DNA of 64,000 bases. Origin: an uncultured Pelagibacteraceae bacterium. GTDB lineage: Bacteria; Pseudomonadota; Alphaproteobacteria; Pelagibacterales; Pelagibacteraceae. The notes under the pieces are model-generated. The model was given only the letters and a program-made list of their open reading frames with translations, ran no database searches and was not told where the DNA came from. The translations under genes and the position numbers were made by a program. The stretch spans positions 1 to 64,000 of the forward strand of contig CABZCA010000002.1 of the NCBI GenBank assembly GCA_902524115.1. Reading direction: 5' to 3'. Every line of letters starts with the position of its first letter. Position 1 is the stretch's first letter. Positions 27,322 through 36,808 of this stretch are shown piece after piece.

Positions 27322-30084
27322 TCAATGAAGTTCGCCCCAATTTTCTCCAATATTCACATCGACTAAAAGAGGTATTGAAAATGAGTGAAGTTCACTATCT
27401 TTAACACTCAACATCAAATCCTTAATTAATTTAGTACTTTTTTTTGTTTCTTTTGAGCTTTCCTCAAAAATTAGCTCATCATGTATTTGTAACAACATTT
27501 TCAGACTCTTATTTTTATTATTAGAGATTTCTTTATTTATTCTAATCATCGCTAATCTCATTATCTCTGATGCTGATCCTTGAATTGGAGCATTTATCGC
27601 TGCTCTCTCTTGAAAATTTCTTATATTAAAATTCTTATCATTAATTCCGGTGAGATGTGTTTTTCTTCCAAATATATTACTTACATAACCACTTTTTCTA
27701 CAAAAATTTACTGTTGTTTTCATGTAATCTTTAATTTCAGGAAATTTTTTAAAATAAGAATTTAAAAATTCTTCCGCTTCATTGTTTGAAACATTAATTT
27801 GTTTAGCTAAACCATATTGTGAAATACCATAAATTATTCCAAAGTTGATTGCTTTTGCTTTTCTTCTAGTTTCTATATCAATTTTATTAATTTCTTTTCC
27901 AAAAACCTGACTAGCTGTCAAAGTATGAATATCTTCATTGTTTAAAAATGCCTTTTTAAGCTGTTTTACATCCGCTAGATCAGCCAAAATTCTCATCTCA
28001 ACTTGGTTGTAGTCTGCTGAAATCAATTTGTTATTTTTTTCAGAAACAAACGCTTTTCTTATATCTTTACCGTCGTCTGATTTTATTGGAATATTTTGTA
28101 AATTCGGATCACTAGATGCAAGTCTACCTGTTGTAGTAGCTGCTAACAAAAAAGATGTATGAACTCTTTTAGTATTTTGATTTATATGTTCTGGCAATGC
28201 ATCTGAATAAGTGTTTTTTAGTTTACTAATTTGTCTCCATTCCAAAATAAGTTTTGGAAATTCATAACCTTTAAAAGCTAAATCTTCTAAAACCGAAGCA
28301 CTAGTGGCAAAACTTCCTTTTTTTGTTTTTTTTAAAGCTGCTATTTTTAAATCATTATACATTATTTCACCAAGTTGCTTAGTTGACCCAATGTTAAATA
28401 TTTTTTTTGAAATCTTAAAAATAGATTTTTCTAATTTTTCAATTTTAGTTGAAAACTTAGTAGACAGTTTGTTTAGTGAAGATTTATCAAGTTTAATACC
28501 TTTTATCTCCATTTCTGCTAGTATTTTTATTAGTGGTTTTTCAAATAATTCATAGATATTCAATAATTTTTCTGCTTTTAATGATTTTAAAAAAATTTTG
28601 TACAATCTAAATGTAATATCTGCATCCTCAGCTGCATAATCTTTAGCTTCAGATATATCCACTTCGGAAAAATTAAGTTGTTTTTTTCCCGTCCCAACTA
28701 AATCTTTAAATTTTATAGTTTTATGACCTAGATGGATCTCAGAAAGCGTGTCCATATTGTGCCTATTTTTACCAGCATCTAGTGTGTAAGACATAAGCAT
28801 AGTATCTTCCATGGAATTTAAAGTTATTCCACGGTGATAAAAGACAATGAAATCAAACTTAATATTTTGTCCTACTTTTTTAATACTCTCATCCTCTAAA
28901 TAATTCTTTAAAACGCTTAAGACCTTTTTTTCGTTAAGATTATTTCCACTAATATGATTTAATGGAATGTAACATGCATTTCCAATTTTGTTAGAAATTG
29001 AAATACCTACTAAATTTGCTGTGTGAGGGTCTAATGAGGTTGTTTCAGTATCTATTGCAAATTCTCCTATTTCCTCAGATTGTTTCATCCAATCTTCAAT
29101 TTCCTTCTCATTTTTAATTAATTGATAATTTTTTTTCTTAATTTCTGATGTTTTCTCAATATCTTTAGTTACAGAATTATTTGTACCCCCATACTTTGAG
29201 ATAGCAGAACTCAATAGCCTATTAAATTCCATTTCTCTTAGAAAAGAATAAAGCTTATCTTGATCAACACTTTTCAATATGAATTCTTCAATTTTATTTT
29301 TAACAGGTACATCTTTTTTTAATGTAACTAATTTTTTACTAATAATTGCATCGTCTTTGTTATCTATTAAAGTTTCTCTTCTTTTATTTTGTTTTATTTT
29401 TGATGCATTTTTTAATAGATTTTCTAAAGTTCCATATTGATTTATCAATTCAGCGGCAGTTTTAATTCCTATACCAGGCACGCCAGGCACGTTATCTGTG
29501 CTATCTCCAGCTAAAGATTGTACATCTATTACTTTTTCTGGAGTAACTCCAAATTTATTTAGCACATCGTCTTGATTTATATATTTATTCTTCATCGGGT
29601 CATAAATTCTCACTCCTTTTTTATATAGTTGCATTAAATCTTTATCAGAAGAAACAATTGTTACTTTTGCACCCAAGTCTAAAATTTTCTCTACATAAGT
29701 TGCAATTAAATCATCTGCCTCGTAATTAATTAATTCAATAGAAGGTAAATTAAAGGCTTTTACAGATTGCCTAATGTATTCAAATTGAGGAATTAGATCA
29801 TCAGGTGCATCAGATCTATTTCCTTTATACTCTGAGTATATTTCATTTCTAAAATTTTTTCTTGCTGAATCAAATATTACGGCAAAGTGTGTAGGTTTTT
29901 CTAAATTATCGTCTGATTTAGAGTCCTCTAATAACTTAAAAAGCATATTACAAAAACCACTGACGGCACCTACTGGCAATCCATCACTTTTTCTAGTTAA
30001 AGGAGGAAGTGCATAATATGCTCTAAAAATGTATCCCGATCCATCTATTAAGTAAAAATGGTCACTTTTTTTAATTTTCTCCAT
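27322..30084 (-). CDS. polA: DNA polymerase I
   Basis: 920 aa; 5'-3' exo, 3'-5' exo (FAIDTETTSLDP) and polymerase (SADYNQVEMRILADL, QIHDELIFE). Confidence 0.98.
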   Translation of the reverse strand: MEKIKKSDHFYLIDGSGYIFRAYYALPPLTRKSDGLPVGAVSGFCNMLFKLLEDSKSDDNLEKPTHFAVIFDSARKNFRNEIYSEYKGNRSDAPDDLIPQFEYIRQSVKAFNLPSIELINYEADDLIATYVEKILDLGAKVTIVSSDKDLMQLYKKGVRIYDPMKNKYINQDDVLNKFGVTPEKVIDVQSLAGDSTDNVPGVPGIGIKTAAELINQYGTLENLLKNASKIKQNKRRETLIDNKDDAIISKKLVTLKKDVPVKNKIEEFILKSVDQDKLYSFLREMEFNRLLSSAISKYGGTNNSVTKDIEKTSEIKKKNYQLIKNEKEIEDWMKQSEEIGEFAIDTETTSLDPHTANLVGISISNKIGNACYIPLNHISGNNLNEKKVLSVLKNYLEDESIKKVGQNIKFDFIVFYHRGITLNSMEDTMLMSYTLDAGKNRHNMDTLSEIHLGHKTIKFKDLVGTGKKQLNFSEVDISEAKDYAAEDADITFRLYKIFLKSLKAEKLLNIYELFEKPLIKILAEMEIKGIKLDKSSLNKLSTKFSTKIEKLEKSIFKISKKIFNIGSTKQLGEIMYNDLKIAALKKTKKGSFATSASVLEDLAFKGYEFPKLILEWRQISKLKNTYSDALPEHINQNTKRVHTSFLLAATTTGRLASSDPNLQNIPIKSDDGKDIRKAFVSEKNNKLISADYNQVEMRILADLADVKQLKKAFLNNEDIHTLTASQVFGKEINKIDIETRRKAKAINFGIIYGISQYGLAKQINVSNNEAEEFLNSYFKKFPEIKDYMKTTVNFCRKSGYVSNIFGRKTHLTGINDKNFNIRNFQERAAINAPIQGSASEIMRLAMIRINKEISNNKNKSLKMLLQIHDELIFEESSKETKKSTKLIKDLMLSVKDSELHSFSIPLLVDVNIGENWGELH

Positions 30085-30134
30085 AATGTAATGATATCTT
30101 AATTTTTATAAATGTAATAAATGTATGCCCTCAT

Positions 30135-31064
30135 ATGAATAAAAAAAACGTCTTAACTGTTAAAAACTTGAATAAAGTTTATTCAAAAAACGGTTCAAAA
30201 CAAACGCATGCGCTTAATAATTTAAACTTAGAAGTGAAAGAAGGTGAAATTTTTGGTCTATTAGGACCAAATGGAGCTGGAAAAAGTACATTTATAAACA
30301 TTTTAGGTGGATCAGTTGTAAAAACTGGTGGTGAAGTAAATGTTTGGGGGTTTAACTTAGATAAAAATCCCAGACAAGTAAGAGCCTCTATCGGGATTGT
30401 TCCACAAGAGGTAAATTTTGATCCATTTTTTAGCCCCAGAAAACTTTTAGAACTTCAGGCAGGTCTATATGGAATTAGAAAAAAAGATAGAATTACTGAT
30501 ACTATATTAAAGTTAGTATCATTAGAGGAACAAGCTGACAGTTATGCTAGAGCTTTATCAGGTGGTATGAAGAGAAGATTGCTTGTAGCAAAAGCGATGG
30601 TACATCAACCTCCAATTATAATTTTAGATGAGCCTACTGCTGGAGTTGATGTGGAGCTTAGAAATACATTGTGGGAAAATGTGAAATCTTTGAACAAACA
30701 AGGGGTAACAACAATACTAACAACCCATTATCTTGAGGAAGCAGAAAAAATGTGTGATAGGATTGGTATTCTAAGTGGAGGAAAATTAGTAGCTTTGGAT
30801 ACAACAAAAAATCTCTTAGAAAGAATTCAAACAAAAATTGTATATGTCACCACAGATAAAAAAACTAATATTAACGAGAATACTTTTGAAACATTGAAAG
30901 TTATATCAAATGATGGAAAGAGGTTAGTTTTATCATATGAGAAGAGTAAGTTAAGTATTGACTCAATAATTTCAGAAATAAAAAAACAAGATATAAAAAT
31001 ACAAGATATTTCAACTGATGATGGAGATCTTGAAGATGTGTTTTTAAGACTTACAAAAAATTAA
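30135..31064 (+). CDS. ABC transporter ATP-binding protein (ABC-2 exporter type)
   Basis: 309 aa; LLGPNGAGKSTFINILGG, ALSGGMKRRLLVAKA, IILDEPTAGVD. Confidence 0.92.
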   Translation: MNKKNVLTVKNLNKVYSKNGSKQTHALNNLNLEVKEGEIFGLLGPNGAGKSTFINILGGSVVKTGGEVNVWGFNLDKNPRQVRASIGIVPQEVNFDPFFSPRKLLELQAGLYGIRKKDRITDTILKLVSLEEQADSYARALSGGMKRRLLVAKAMVHQPPIIILDEPTAGVDVELRNTLWENVKSLNKQGVTTILTTHYLEEAEKMCDRIGILSGGKLVALDTTKNLLERIQTKIVYVTTDKKTNINENTFETLKVISNDGKRLVLSYEKSKLSIDSIISEIKKQDIKIQDISTDDGDLEDVFLRLTKN

Positions 31065-31065
31065 A

Positions 31066-31629
31066 TTATCTAGGAGATCTTTTAGAAAGTATTCTTTGAA
31101 GAGTTCTTCTATGCATTTTTAGTCTTCTTGCAGTTTCAGAGACATTTCTGTTACATAATTCAAAAACTCTGTGTATGTGCTCCCATTTTACTCTATCCGC
31201 TGACATTGGGTTTTCAGGTGGGGCTGGTTTTTGATCTGGATCTGCTAAAAGTGCTTTTTCAACATCATCTGCATCTGCAGGCTTCGCAATATAATCAATT
31301 GCTCCCTCTTTAATTGCAGCAACTGCTGTTGGGATATTGCCATATCCAGTTAACATAATAATTCTACTTTTAATGTTACTCTTTTGAATTTCTTTTACTA
31401 CCTCTAGCCCATTACCATCATTTAATCTAAGATCCACAACAGCAAATGCTGGACTTTGTGATTTTACTGTCTCAATGCCAATCTTTACACTCTCAGCTTG
31501 TGTAACTGTAAAACCTTTTTTTTCCATGGCTCTTGCCAATCTTTGTCTAAATGGATTGTCATCGTCTACTATTAAAAGCGATTTATCTTCAAAATCACTC
31601 AGTTTTTGAAGGGTTTGTTGGTTAATCAT
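31066..31629 (-). CDS. regA: Response regulator RegA/ActR/PrrA family
   Basis: 187 aa; LLIVDDDNPFRQRLARAME and C-terminal Fis-like HTH NVSETARRLKMHRRTLQRIL. Confidence 0.92.
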   Translation of the reverse strand: MINQQTLQKLSDFEDKSLLIVDDDNPFRQRLARAMEKKGFTVTQAESVKIGIETVKSQSPAFAVVDLRLNDGNGLEVVKEIQKSNIKSRIIMLTGYGNIPTAVAAIKEGAIDYIAKPADADDVEKALLADPDQKPAPPENPMSADRVKWEHIHRVFELCNRNVSETARRLKMHRRTLQRILSKRSPR

Positions 31630-31719
31630 AGCCCTTATATGGAAGTGAATTTTAATATTTCAATAGCATTATTTACTTTACATTATTATTTTTTTCCCAT
31701 AAATGCTGCAATTACGAAA

Positions 31720-31748
31720 CTTGCATATGTGATATGCAGGTTTTTTTT
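31720..31748 (+). terminator. Terminator-like hairpin in the 5' leader of the polyamine operon (possible attenuator)
   Basis: CTTGCATAT-GTG-ATATGCAGG 9 bp stem (one G-U) followed by TTTTTTTT, 26 nt before the ATG. Confidence 0.7.
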
Positions 31749-31773
31749 GTAAATTTTTTTTAGAGGTGCAGAT

Positions 31774-32952
31774 ATGCAAAAATTTAAGTCAGTTGAGGAA
31801 TTAGTTAATCAACTGAGACCAACAGGACCTATTTATTGTATTAGAAAAAAGTCAATTAAATTGGCTTCTAGATTGTTCCAAAATAATTTTCCTGGAAAAA
31901 TACTTTATGCGTTAAAAACCAACCCTCATCCAGTAGTTCTTAAAACTATTGTTGAAAGTGGTATTAATCGTTTTGACGTAGCATCTATAAAAGAAATAGA
32001 GGCCATAAGAAAAATAAGTCCAAATGCGAACTGTTCCTATATGCATACAGTTAAAAGTAGAGAAAGTATAAAAGAGGCATATTTTAAATTTAATGTAAAG
32101 GCCTTTTCTTTGGATACTAAAGATGAATTAATAAAAATTTTAGAAAGTACAAATTATGCTAAAGACTTAGAATTATTTGTCAGAGTTTCTGTGTCTAATG
32201 AGCATGCGGAAATTGATTTATCAAAAAAATTTGGAGCAATTAATAATGAAGCGTCTGGACTTCTTAGGTTAACAAAACAATATTCTAAAAAAATTGGAAT
32301 TAGTTTTCATGTTGGATCACAATGTATGCACCCAATATCTTATTCAAAAGGAATATTTGAAATCAATAATATAATTAAAAAAACTAAAATTATACCCGAT
32401 GTGATTAATGTTGGAGGAGGCTTTCCTTCTATTTACCCTGATCTTATTCCTCAATCTTTAGATGCTTATTTTAATGAAATTAAAAAAGGTTTAAGTGATT
32501 TAAAATTGGATAAGCTTCCAGAAATTATTTGTGAACCTGGAAGAGCGATTGTTGCAGAAAGTGGCTCAACAATTGTAAGAGTTGATTTAAGAAAAAAACA
32601 GAAACTTTATATAAATGATGGGACCTATGGAACTTTGTTTGATGCTGGAGTTCCTAACATAGTTTACCCATCAAAAATGATAACTGATGGAAGAATAATC
32701 TCCAAGAAATTAACATCTTTCGATTTCTATGGCCCAACTTGTGATAGCATGGATTATATGAAAGGTCCTTTTATTTTACCAAATAATATAAAAGAAAACG
32801 ATTATATAGAATTAGGTCAGCTTGGGGCATATGGATTAACTTTTAGAACTAATTTTAATGGATTTTACTCTGATGAAATTTACGAAGTTGAAGATAATCC
32901 AATAATGACGATGTATGACAAAGAAACAAATAAAGAGTTTCTTGTTGCTTAA
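31774..32952 (+). CDS. Fold-type III PLP decarboxylase (ornithine/lysine decarboxylase-like)
   Basis: 392 aa; YALKTNPHP PLP-lysine motif, FHVGSQ, EPGRAIVAESG, GPTCDSMDYM. Confidence 0.9.
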   Translation: MQKFKSVEELVNQLRPTGPIYCIRKKSIKLASRLFQNNFPGKILYALKTNPHPVVLKTIVESGINRFDVASIKEIEAIRKISPNANCSYMHTVKSRESIKEAYFKFNVKAFSLDTKDELIKILESTNYAKDLELFVRVSVSNEHAEIDLSKKFGAINNEASGLLRLTKQYSKKIGISFHVGSQCMHPISYSKGIFEINNIIKKTKIIPDVINVGGGFPSIYPDLIPQSLDAYFNEIKKGLSDLKLDKLPEIICEPGRAIVAESGSTIVRVDLRKKQKLYINDGTYGTLFDAGVPNIVYPSKMITDGRIISKKLTSFDFYGPTCDSMDYMKGPFILPNNIKENDYIELGQLGAYGLTFRTNFNGFYSDEIYEVEDNPIMTMYDKETNKEFLVA

Positions 32953-33992
32953 TGTCAGATAATAAAAACCAATCAAGTAATAGAAAAGGTGATTTACTAA
33001 GTAAAGAGGTGGAGCATATTGATATAACTTCTTTCGATGCTAGAAAAATAGTTTCTTCAATGGAAAAAATGTCTTTCGTTTCAAGAGAGACTGCAAATGC
33101 TGCAAATATTTATAATGAGATGATAAAAGATAAAGATTGTACAATATTTTTAACACTCGCAGGATCAACATCTGCTGCAGGATGTATGCATATTTATAGA
33201 GATTTAGTTAAATATAATATGGTAGATGCAATAGTAGCAACTGGGGCTTCAATTATTGATATGGATTTCTTTGAAGCACTTGGTTTTAAACATTACCAGG
33301 GATCCCAATATCAAGATGATACAGAGTTAAGAAATAACTACGTTGATAGAATATATGATACTTACATTGATGAGGAAGAGCTTCAGATATGCGATAAAAC
33401 TATTGGAGAAATTGCAGATCAATTAGAGCCTAAGAGTTATACATCAAGAGAATTTATAAAAGAGATTGGTAAATATCTTAAAAGTAACGCAAAGAAGAAA
33501 GATTCATTGATAGAGGTTGCCTATGACAACGATGTTCCAATTTTCTGTCCAGCGTTTACTGACTCAAGTGCAGGATTTGGGCTTGTAATGCATCAAGAAA
33601 GAAATCCAAAAAATCACATCACAATTGATTCAATACGAGAGTTTAGAGAATTAACTGAAATTAAAATTAAATCTAAAGGATCAGGTCTTTTTATGATTGG
33701 AGGAGGTGTGCCGAAAAATTTTATTCAAGATACTGTTATATGTGCCGAACTTTTAGGTAAAGATGTAGATATGCATAAGTATGCTATTCAAATAACAGTT
33801 GCTGATTCCAGAGATGGAGCCTGCAGTAGCTCAACATTAAAAGAGGCAAGCTCATGGGGCAAAGTAGATATTACAAAGGAGCAAATGGTTTTTGCAGAGG
33901 CAACAAGTGTATTACCCCTAATAGCAAGTGATGCCTATCATAAAGGTGAATGGAAAAATAGAGAAAGAAAAAATTTTTCCAAGATATTTTGA
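32952..33992 (+). CDS. Deoxyhypusine synthase-like protein (possible (homo)spermidine synthase)
   Basis: 346 aa; AGSTSAAGCMHIYRDLV, ...EASSWGKV retaining the DHS lysine motif. Confidence 0.87.
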   Translation: MSDNKNQSSNRKGDLLSKEVEHIDITSFDARKIVSSMEKMSFVSRETANAANIYNEMIKDKDCTIFLTLAGSTSAAGCMHIYRDLVKYNMVDAIVATGASIIDMDFFEALGFKHYQGSQYQDDTELRNNYVDRIYDTYIDEEELQICDKTIGEIADQLEPKSYTSREFIKEIGKYLKSNAKKKDSLIEVAYDNDVPIFCPAFTDSSAGFGLVMHQERNPKNHITIDSIREFRELTEIKIKSKGSGLFMIGGGVPKNFIQDTVICAELLGKDVDMHKYAIQITVADSRDGACSSSTLKEASSWGKVDITKEQMVFAEATSVLPLIASDAYHKGEWKNRERKNFSKIF

Positions 33993-34877
33993 TTGATGAT
34001 CAAAAAAATCAAAATTGGTTTAATACAAAGCAAATCTTTAGGGACAATTCAATCTAATATTAATTTAGCCATAAAAAATATTAAAAAAGCTGCAAACAAA
34101 AAGGCAAAGATAATATGTCTACCAGAACTATTTTTAACTAATTACTTTTGCCAAACAGAAAGTCATTCAAATTTTAAATTAGCAGAAAAAATTCCAGGAA
34201 AAATCTCTGGAATATTTTGTGAATTAGCAAAAGAGCTTGGTGTTGTATTGAATATTACGATGTTCGAAAAAAAAACATCTGGATTTTATCATAACACTAG
34301 TATCATTATTAATGAAAATGGCAATATTCTATCTAAATATCGTAAGATGCACATACCTGATGACCCAGGGTATTATGAAAAATTTTATTTCAGTCCTGGA
34401 GACCTAGGTTTCAAAAGTGTGAAAACTAAATTTGGCAAGATAGGTCCTCTTATATGTTGGGATCAATGGTTCCCCGAAGCAGCAAGATTAACAGCTTTAA
34501 AAGGAGCTCAAATTATTTTTTATCCTACTGCTATTGGATGGCACCCAAATGAAAAAAAGAAATTTGGAAAATCTCAATTAGACTCCTGGATTACAATGCA
34601 AAAATCTCATGCTATTGCTAATGGAACTTATGTTGCTGCTATAAATAGAGTTGGGGTAGAGGCAAAAGGTATGAAAAAAATTGAATTTTGGGGTAATTCA
34701 ATGGTGATAGATCCTAGTGGTAAAGTAATTGCAAAAGCGGGAAATAAAAAAGAGGATATTTTAGTTTGTGAAATAGATTATAAAAAAATAGATACTGCTA
34801 GACAGCACTGGCCATTTTTAAGAGATAGGAGAACTGAATTTTATAAAGATATTCTCAAAAATCCTCAAGATGAGTAA
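33993..34877 (+). CDS. aguB: N-carbamoylputrescine amidase (nitrilase superfamily)
   Basis: 294 aa; LPELFLTNYFCQTE, YRKMHIPDDPGYYEKFYFSPGD, ICWDQWFPEAAR. Confidence 0.94.
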   Translation: MMIKKIKIGLIQSKSLGTIQSNINLAIKNIKKAANKKAKIICLPELFLTNYFCQTESHSNFKLAEKIPGKISGIFCELAKELGVVLNITMFEKKTSGFYHNTSIIINENGNILSKYRKMHIPDDPGYYEKFYFSPGDLGFKSVKTKFGKIGPLICWDQWFPEAARLTALKGAQIIFYPTAIGWHPNEKKKFGKSQLDSWITMQKSHAIANGTYVAAINRVGVEAKGMKKIEFWGNSMVIDPSGKVIAKAGNKKEDILVCEIDYKKIDTARQHWPFLRDRRTEFYKDILKNPQDE

Positions 34878-35934
34878 AAAAATAAATGAATTTAGAATGC
34901 CAGCAGAATGGGAGCCTCAAAAATCAGTTTGGATTGCGTGGCCACATAATAAAAATGATTGGCCTGGATTATTTGAAAAAATTCCAAATGTAGTTGGAAA
35001 AATAATAAAATATTTAACAAAAGATCAAAGAATAGATTTATTAGTCAATAATTCCAAAAGTATTGATACCATAAGAATATATTTAAAAAAAAAAGGTTGT
35101 AATATATCTAAAATTAAATTTCATAAACTTAAGACAGACAGACTTTGGTTAAGAGACTCTGGACCAATATTTTTGGTCAACAACAAAAATAGAAAAAAGA
35201 CCATGCTTGATTTTAAATTTAATGCCTGGTCAAAATATAAAAATTTCAGAAATGATAACAAAATCAATAACCATATTAGTAGTTACTTAAACATTGAGAG
35301 TATTTTACCTAAAAAAGTAGATTCAAATAAGTTTGAAAGAGTAGTAATGGAGGGAGGAGCATTTGATAACAATGGAACGGGCTCCATATTGCTAACAAGA
35401 GAGTGCTTATTAAGTACTAAACAACAGAGAAATAAAGGCTTTAAAAAAATTGACTATGAAAATCTATTTTCAAAATATTTGAATGCGAAAAATTTTATTT
35501 GGCTTAATAAAGGAATTGCTGGAGATGACACGCACGGTCATATCGACGATATTGCAAGATTTGTTTCAAAAAATACAATTATGATAGCTGTAGAAAAGAA
35601 TAAATCAGATATAAATTACAAGTCTCTTAAAGAAAATTTAAAAATATTAAGTAAAAGTTCAGATGAAAACGGAAAAAAATTTAAAATTATAAAAATCCCT
35701 ATGCCAAGTCCAGTTATCATAGACAAAACTCGTGTTCCAGCGAGCTATTTAAATTTTTTTATAAGTAACAAAACAGTTTTGGTTCCAGTATTCAATGTGA
35801 AAGAAGACAAAAAAGTTTTAGAAATTTTTAGAAAATTTTTTAAAAATAGAAAAGTTATTGCTATTGATTGTAGTGATTTAATTTGGGGTTTTGGCGCCAT
35901 TCATTGCATGACACAACAAGAGCCAAAAATTTGA
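34870..35934 (+). CDS. aguA: Agmatine deiminase
   Basis: 354 aa; MPAEWEPQKSVWIAWPH, LWLRDSGPIF, GDDTHGHIDDIARFV, GAIHCMTQQEP. Confidence 0.95.
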   Translation: MSKKINEFRMPAEWEPQKSVWIAWPHNKNDWPGLFEKIPNVVGKIIKYLTKDQRIDLLVNNSKSIDTIRIYLKKKGCNISKIKFHKLKTDRLWLRDSGPIFLVNNKNRKKTMLDFKFNAWSKYKNFRNDNKINNHISSYLNIESILPKKVDSNKFERVVMEGGAFDNNGTGSILLTRECLLSTKQQRNKGFKKIDYENLFSKYLNAKNFIWLNKGIAGDDTHGHIDDIARFVSKNTIMIAVEKNKSDINYKSLKENLKILSKSSDENGKKFKIIKIPMPSPVIIDKTRVPASYLNFFISNKTVLVPVFNVKEDKKVLEIFRKFFKNRKVIAIDCSDLIWGFGAIHCMTQQEPKI

Positions 35935-35935
35935 A

Positions 35936-36484
35936 TTAAGCAGTTTTTAAAGTACCTAATAATAATCTAAAAGGTATCAACATTACTAAAGCTACAAAAA
36001 TCTTCACCGCTAAATCTCCTAAAGAAAGTGTCACCCAAGGTATTCCTGTTCCATAAAATGAAATCGAAAAGAATAAAAATGTATCAACGGTAGAACCAAT
36101 TAGTGAAGAGGCAAGTGGCGCAATAAACCATTTTTTTTTTCTTAATTGATCAAATATTTGTACATCCAGTAATTGAGCAATAATAAATGCTGTTCCTGAA
36201 CCAATTGCTATTCTTACTGAGATTAAATCTGCAAAATTTGTTGAGAAAATTAGTGTAAACAAAATACCAATTGTAAACCCTATATATACAATTTTTCTAG
36301 CAACTAATTTGCCAAAAGATCTATTTGCTAGATCAGTTATTAAAAAAGCTACTGGATAACTGAATGCTCCATATGTAAGAATTTCTTGAAGACCATAATA
36401 TTGAATCGGAAATTGGACTAAATAATTAGATGCCAAGACAACCAATCCCATTAAAAATGAGAGTGTTAAAAATACTCTATTCAT
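35936..36484 (-). CDS. yhhQ: Queuosine precursor transporter (YhhQ/VUT family)
   Basis: 182 aa; ASNYLVQFPIQ...GAFSYPVAFLITDLANRSFGKLVARK. Confidence 0.88.
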   Translation of the reverse strand: MNRVFLTLSFLMGLVVLASNYLVQFPIQYYGLQEILTYGAFSYPVAFLITDLANRSFGKLVARKIVYIGFTIGILFTLIFSTNFADLISVRIAIGSGTAFIIAQLLDVQIFDQLRKKKWFIAPLASSLIGSTVDTFLFFSISFYGTGIPWVTLSLGDLAVKIFVALVMLIPFRLLLGTLKTA

Positions 36485-36765
36485 TATGCTGATTTACTAA
36501 TTAAGGATTTTTTTAATTTTTTAAGTCTTAATGATAAATCTCTAGACTTAGCTGAAATAAGAAATTGGTCAAAACTGCCTTTTTTATCTACTGATCTAAC
36601 ACCAGCATTTGAGACGGTTAATCTTAAACTTCTCTTAAGTAAATCACTTTTAAACTTAACTTTTTTTAGATTTGGAAGAAATCTTCTTTTAGTCTTATTG
36701 TTAGCATGACTAACGTTATGACCCTTTAGTGGGATTTTCCCAGTGAGTTCGCATTTTTTTGACAT
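36484..36765 (-). CDS. rpmB: 50S ribosomal protein L28
   Basis: 93 aa; MSKKCELTGKIPLKGHNVSHANNKTKRRFLPNL. Confidence 0.97.
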   Translation of the reverse strand: MSKKCELTGKIPLKGHNVSHANNKTKRRFLPNLKKVKFKSDLLKRSLRLTVSNAGVRSVDKKGSFDQFLISAKSRDLSLRLKKLKKSLISKSA

Positions 36766-36777
36766 AAATTATGAGCC

Positions 36778-36806
36778 TGTATAGGATCTGAATCTTATCG
36801 CGTCAA
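36778..36806 (-). promoter_or_regulatory. Putative housekeeping promoter for rpmB
   Basis: Minus strand TTGACG - 17 nt - TATACA; predicted start 6-7 nt before the rpmB ATG. Confidence 0.65.
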
Positions 36807-36808
36807 GA

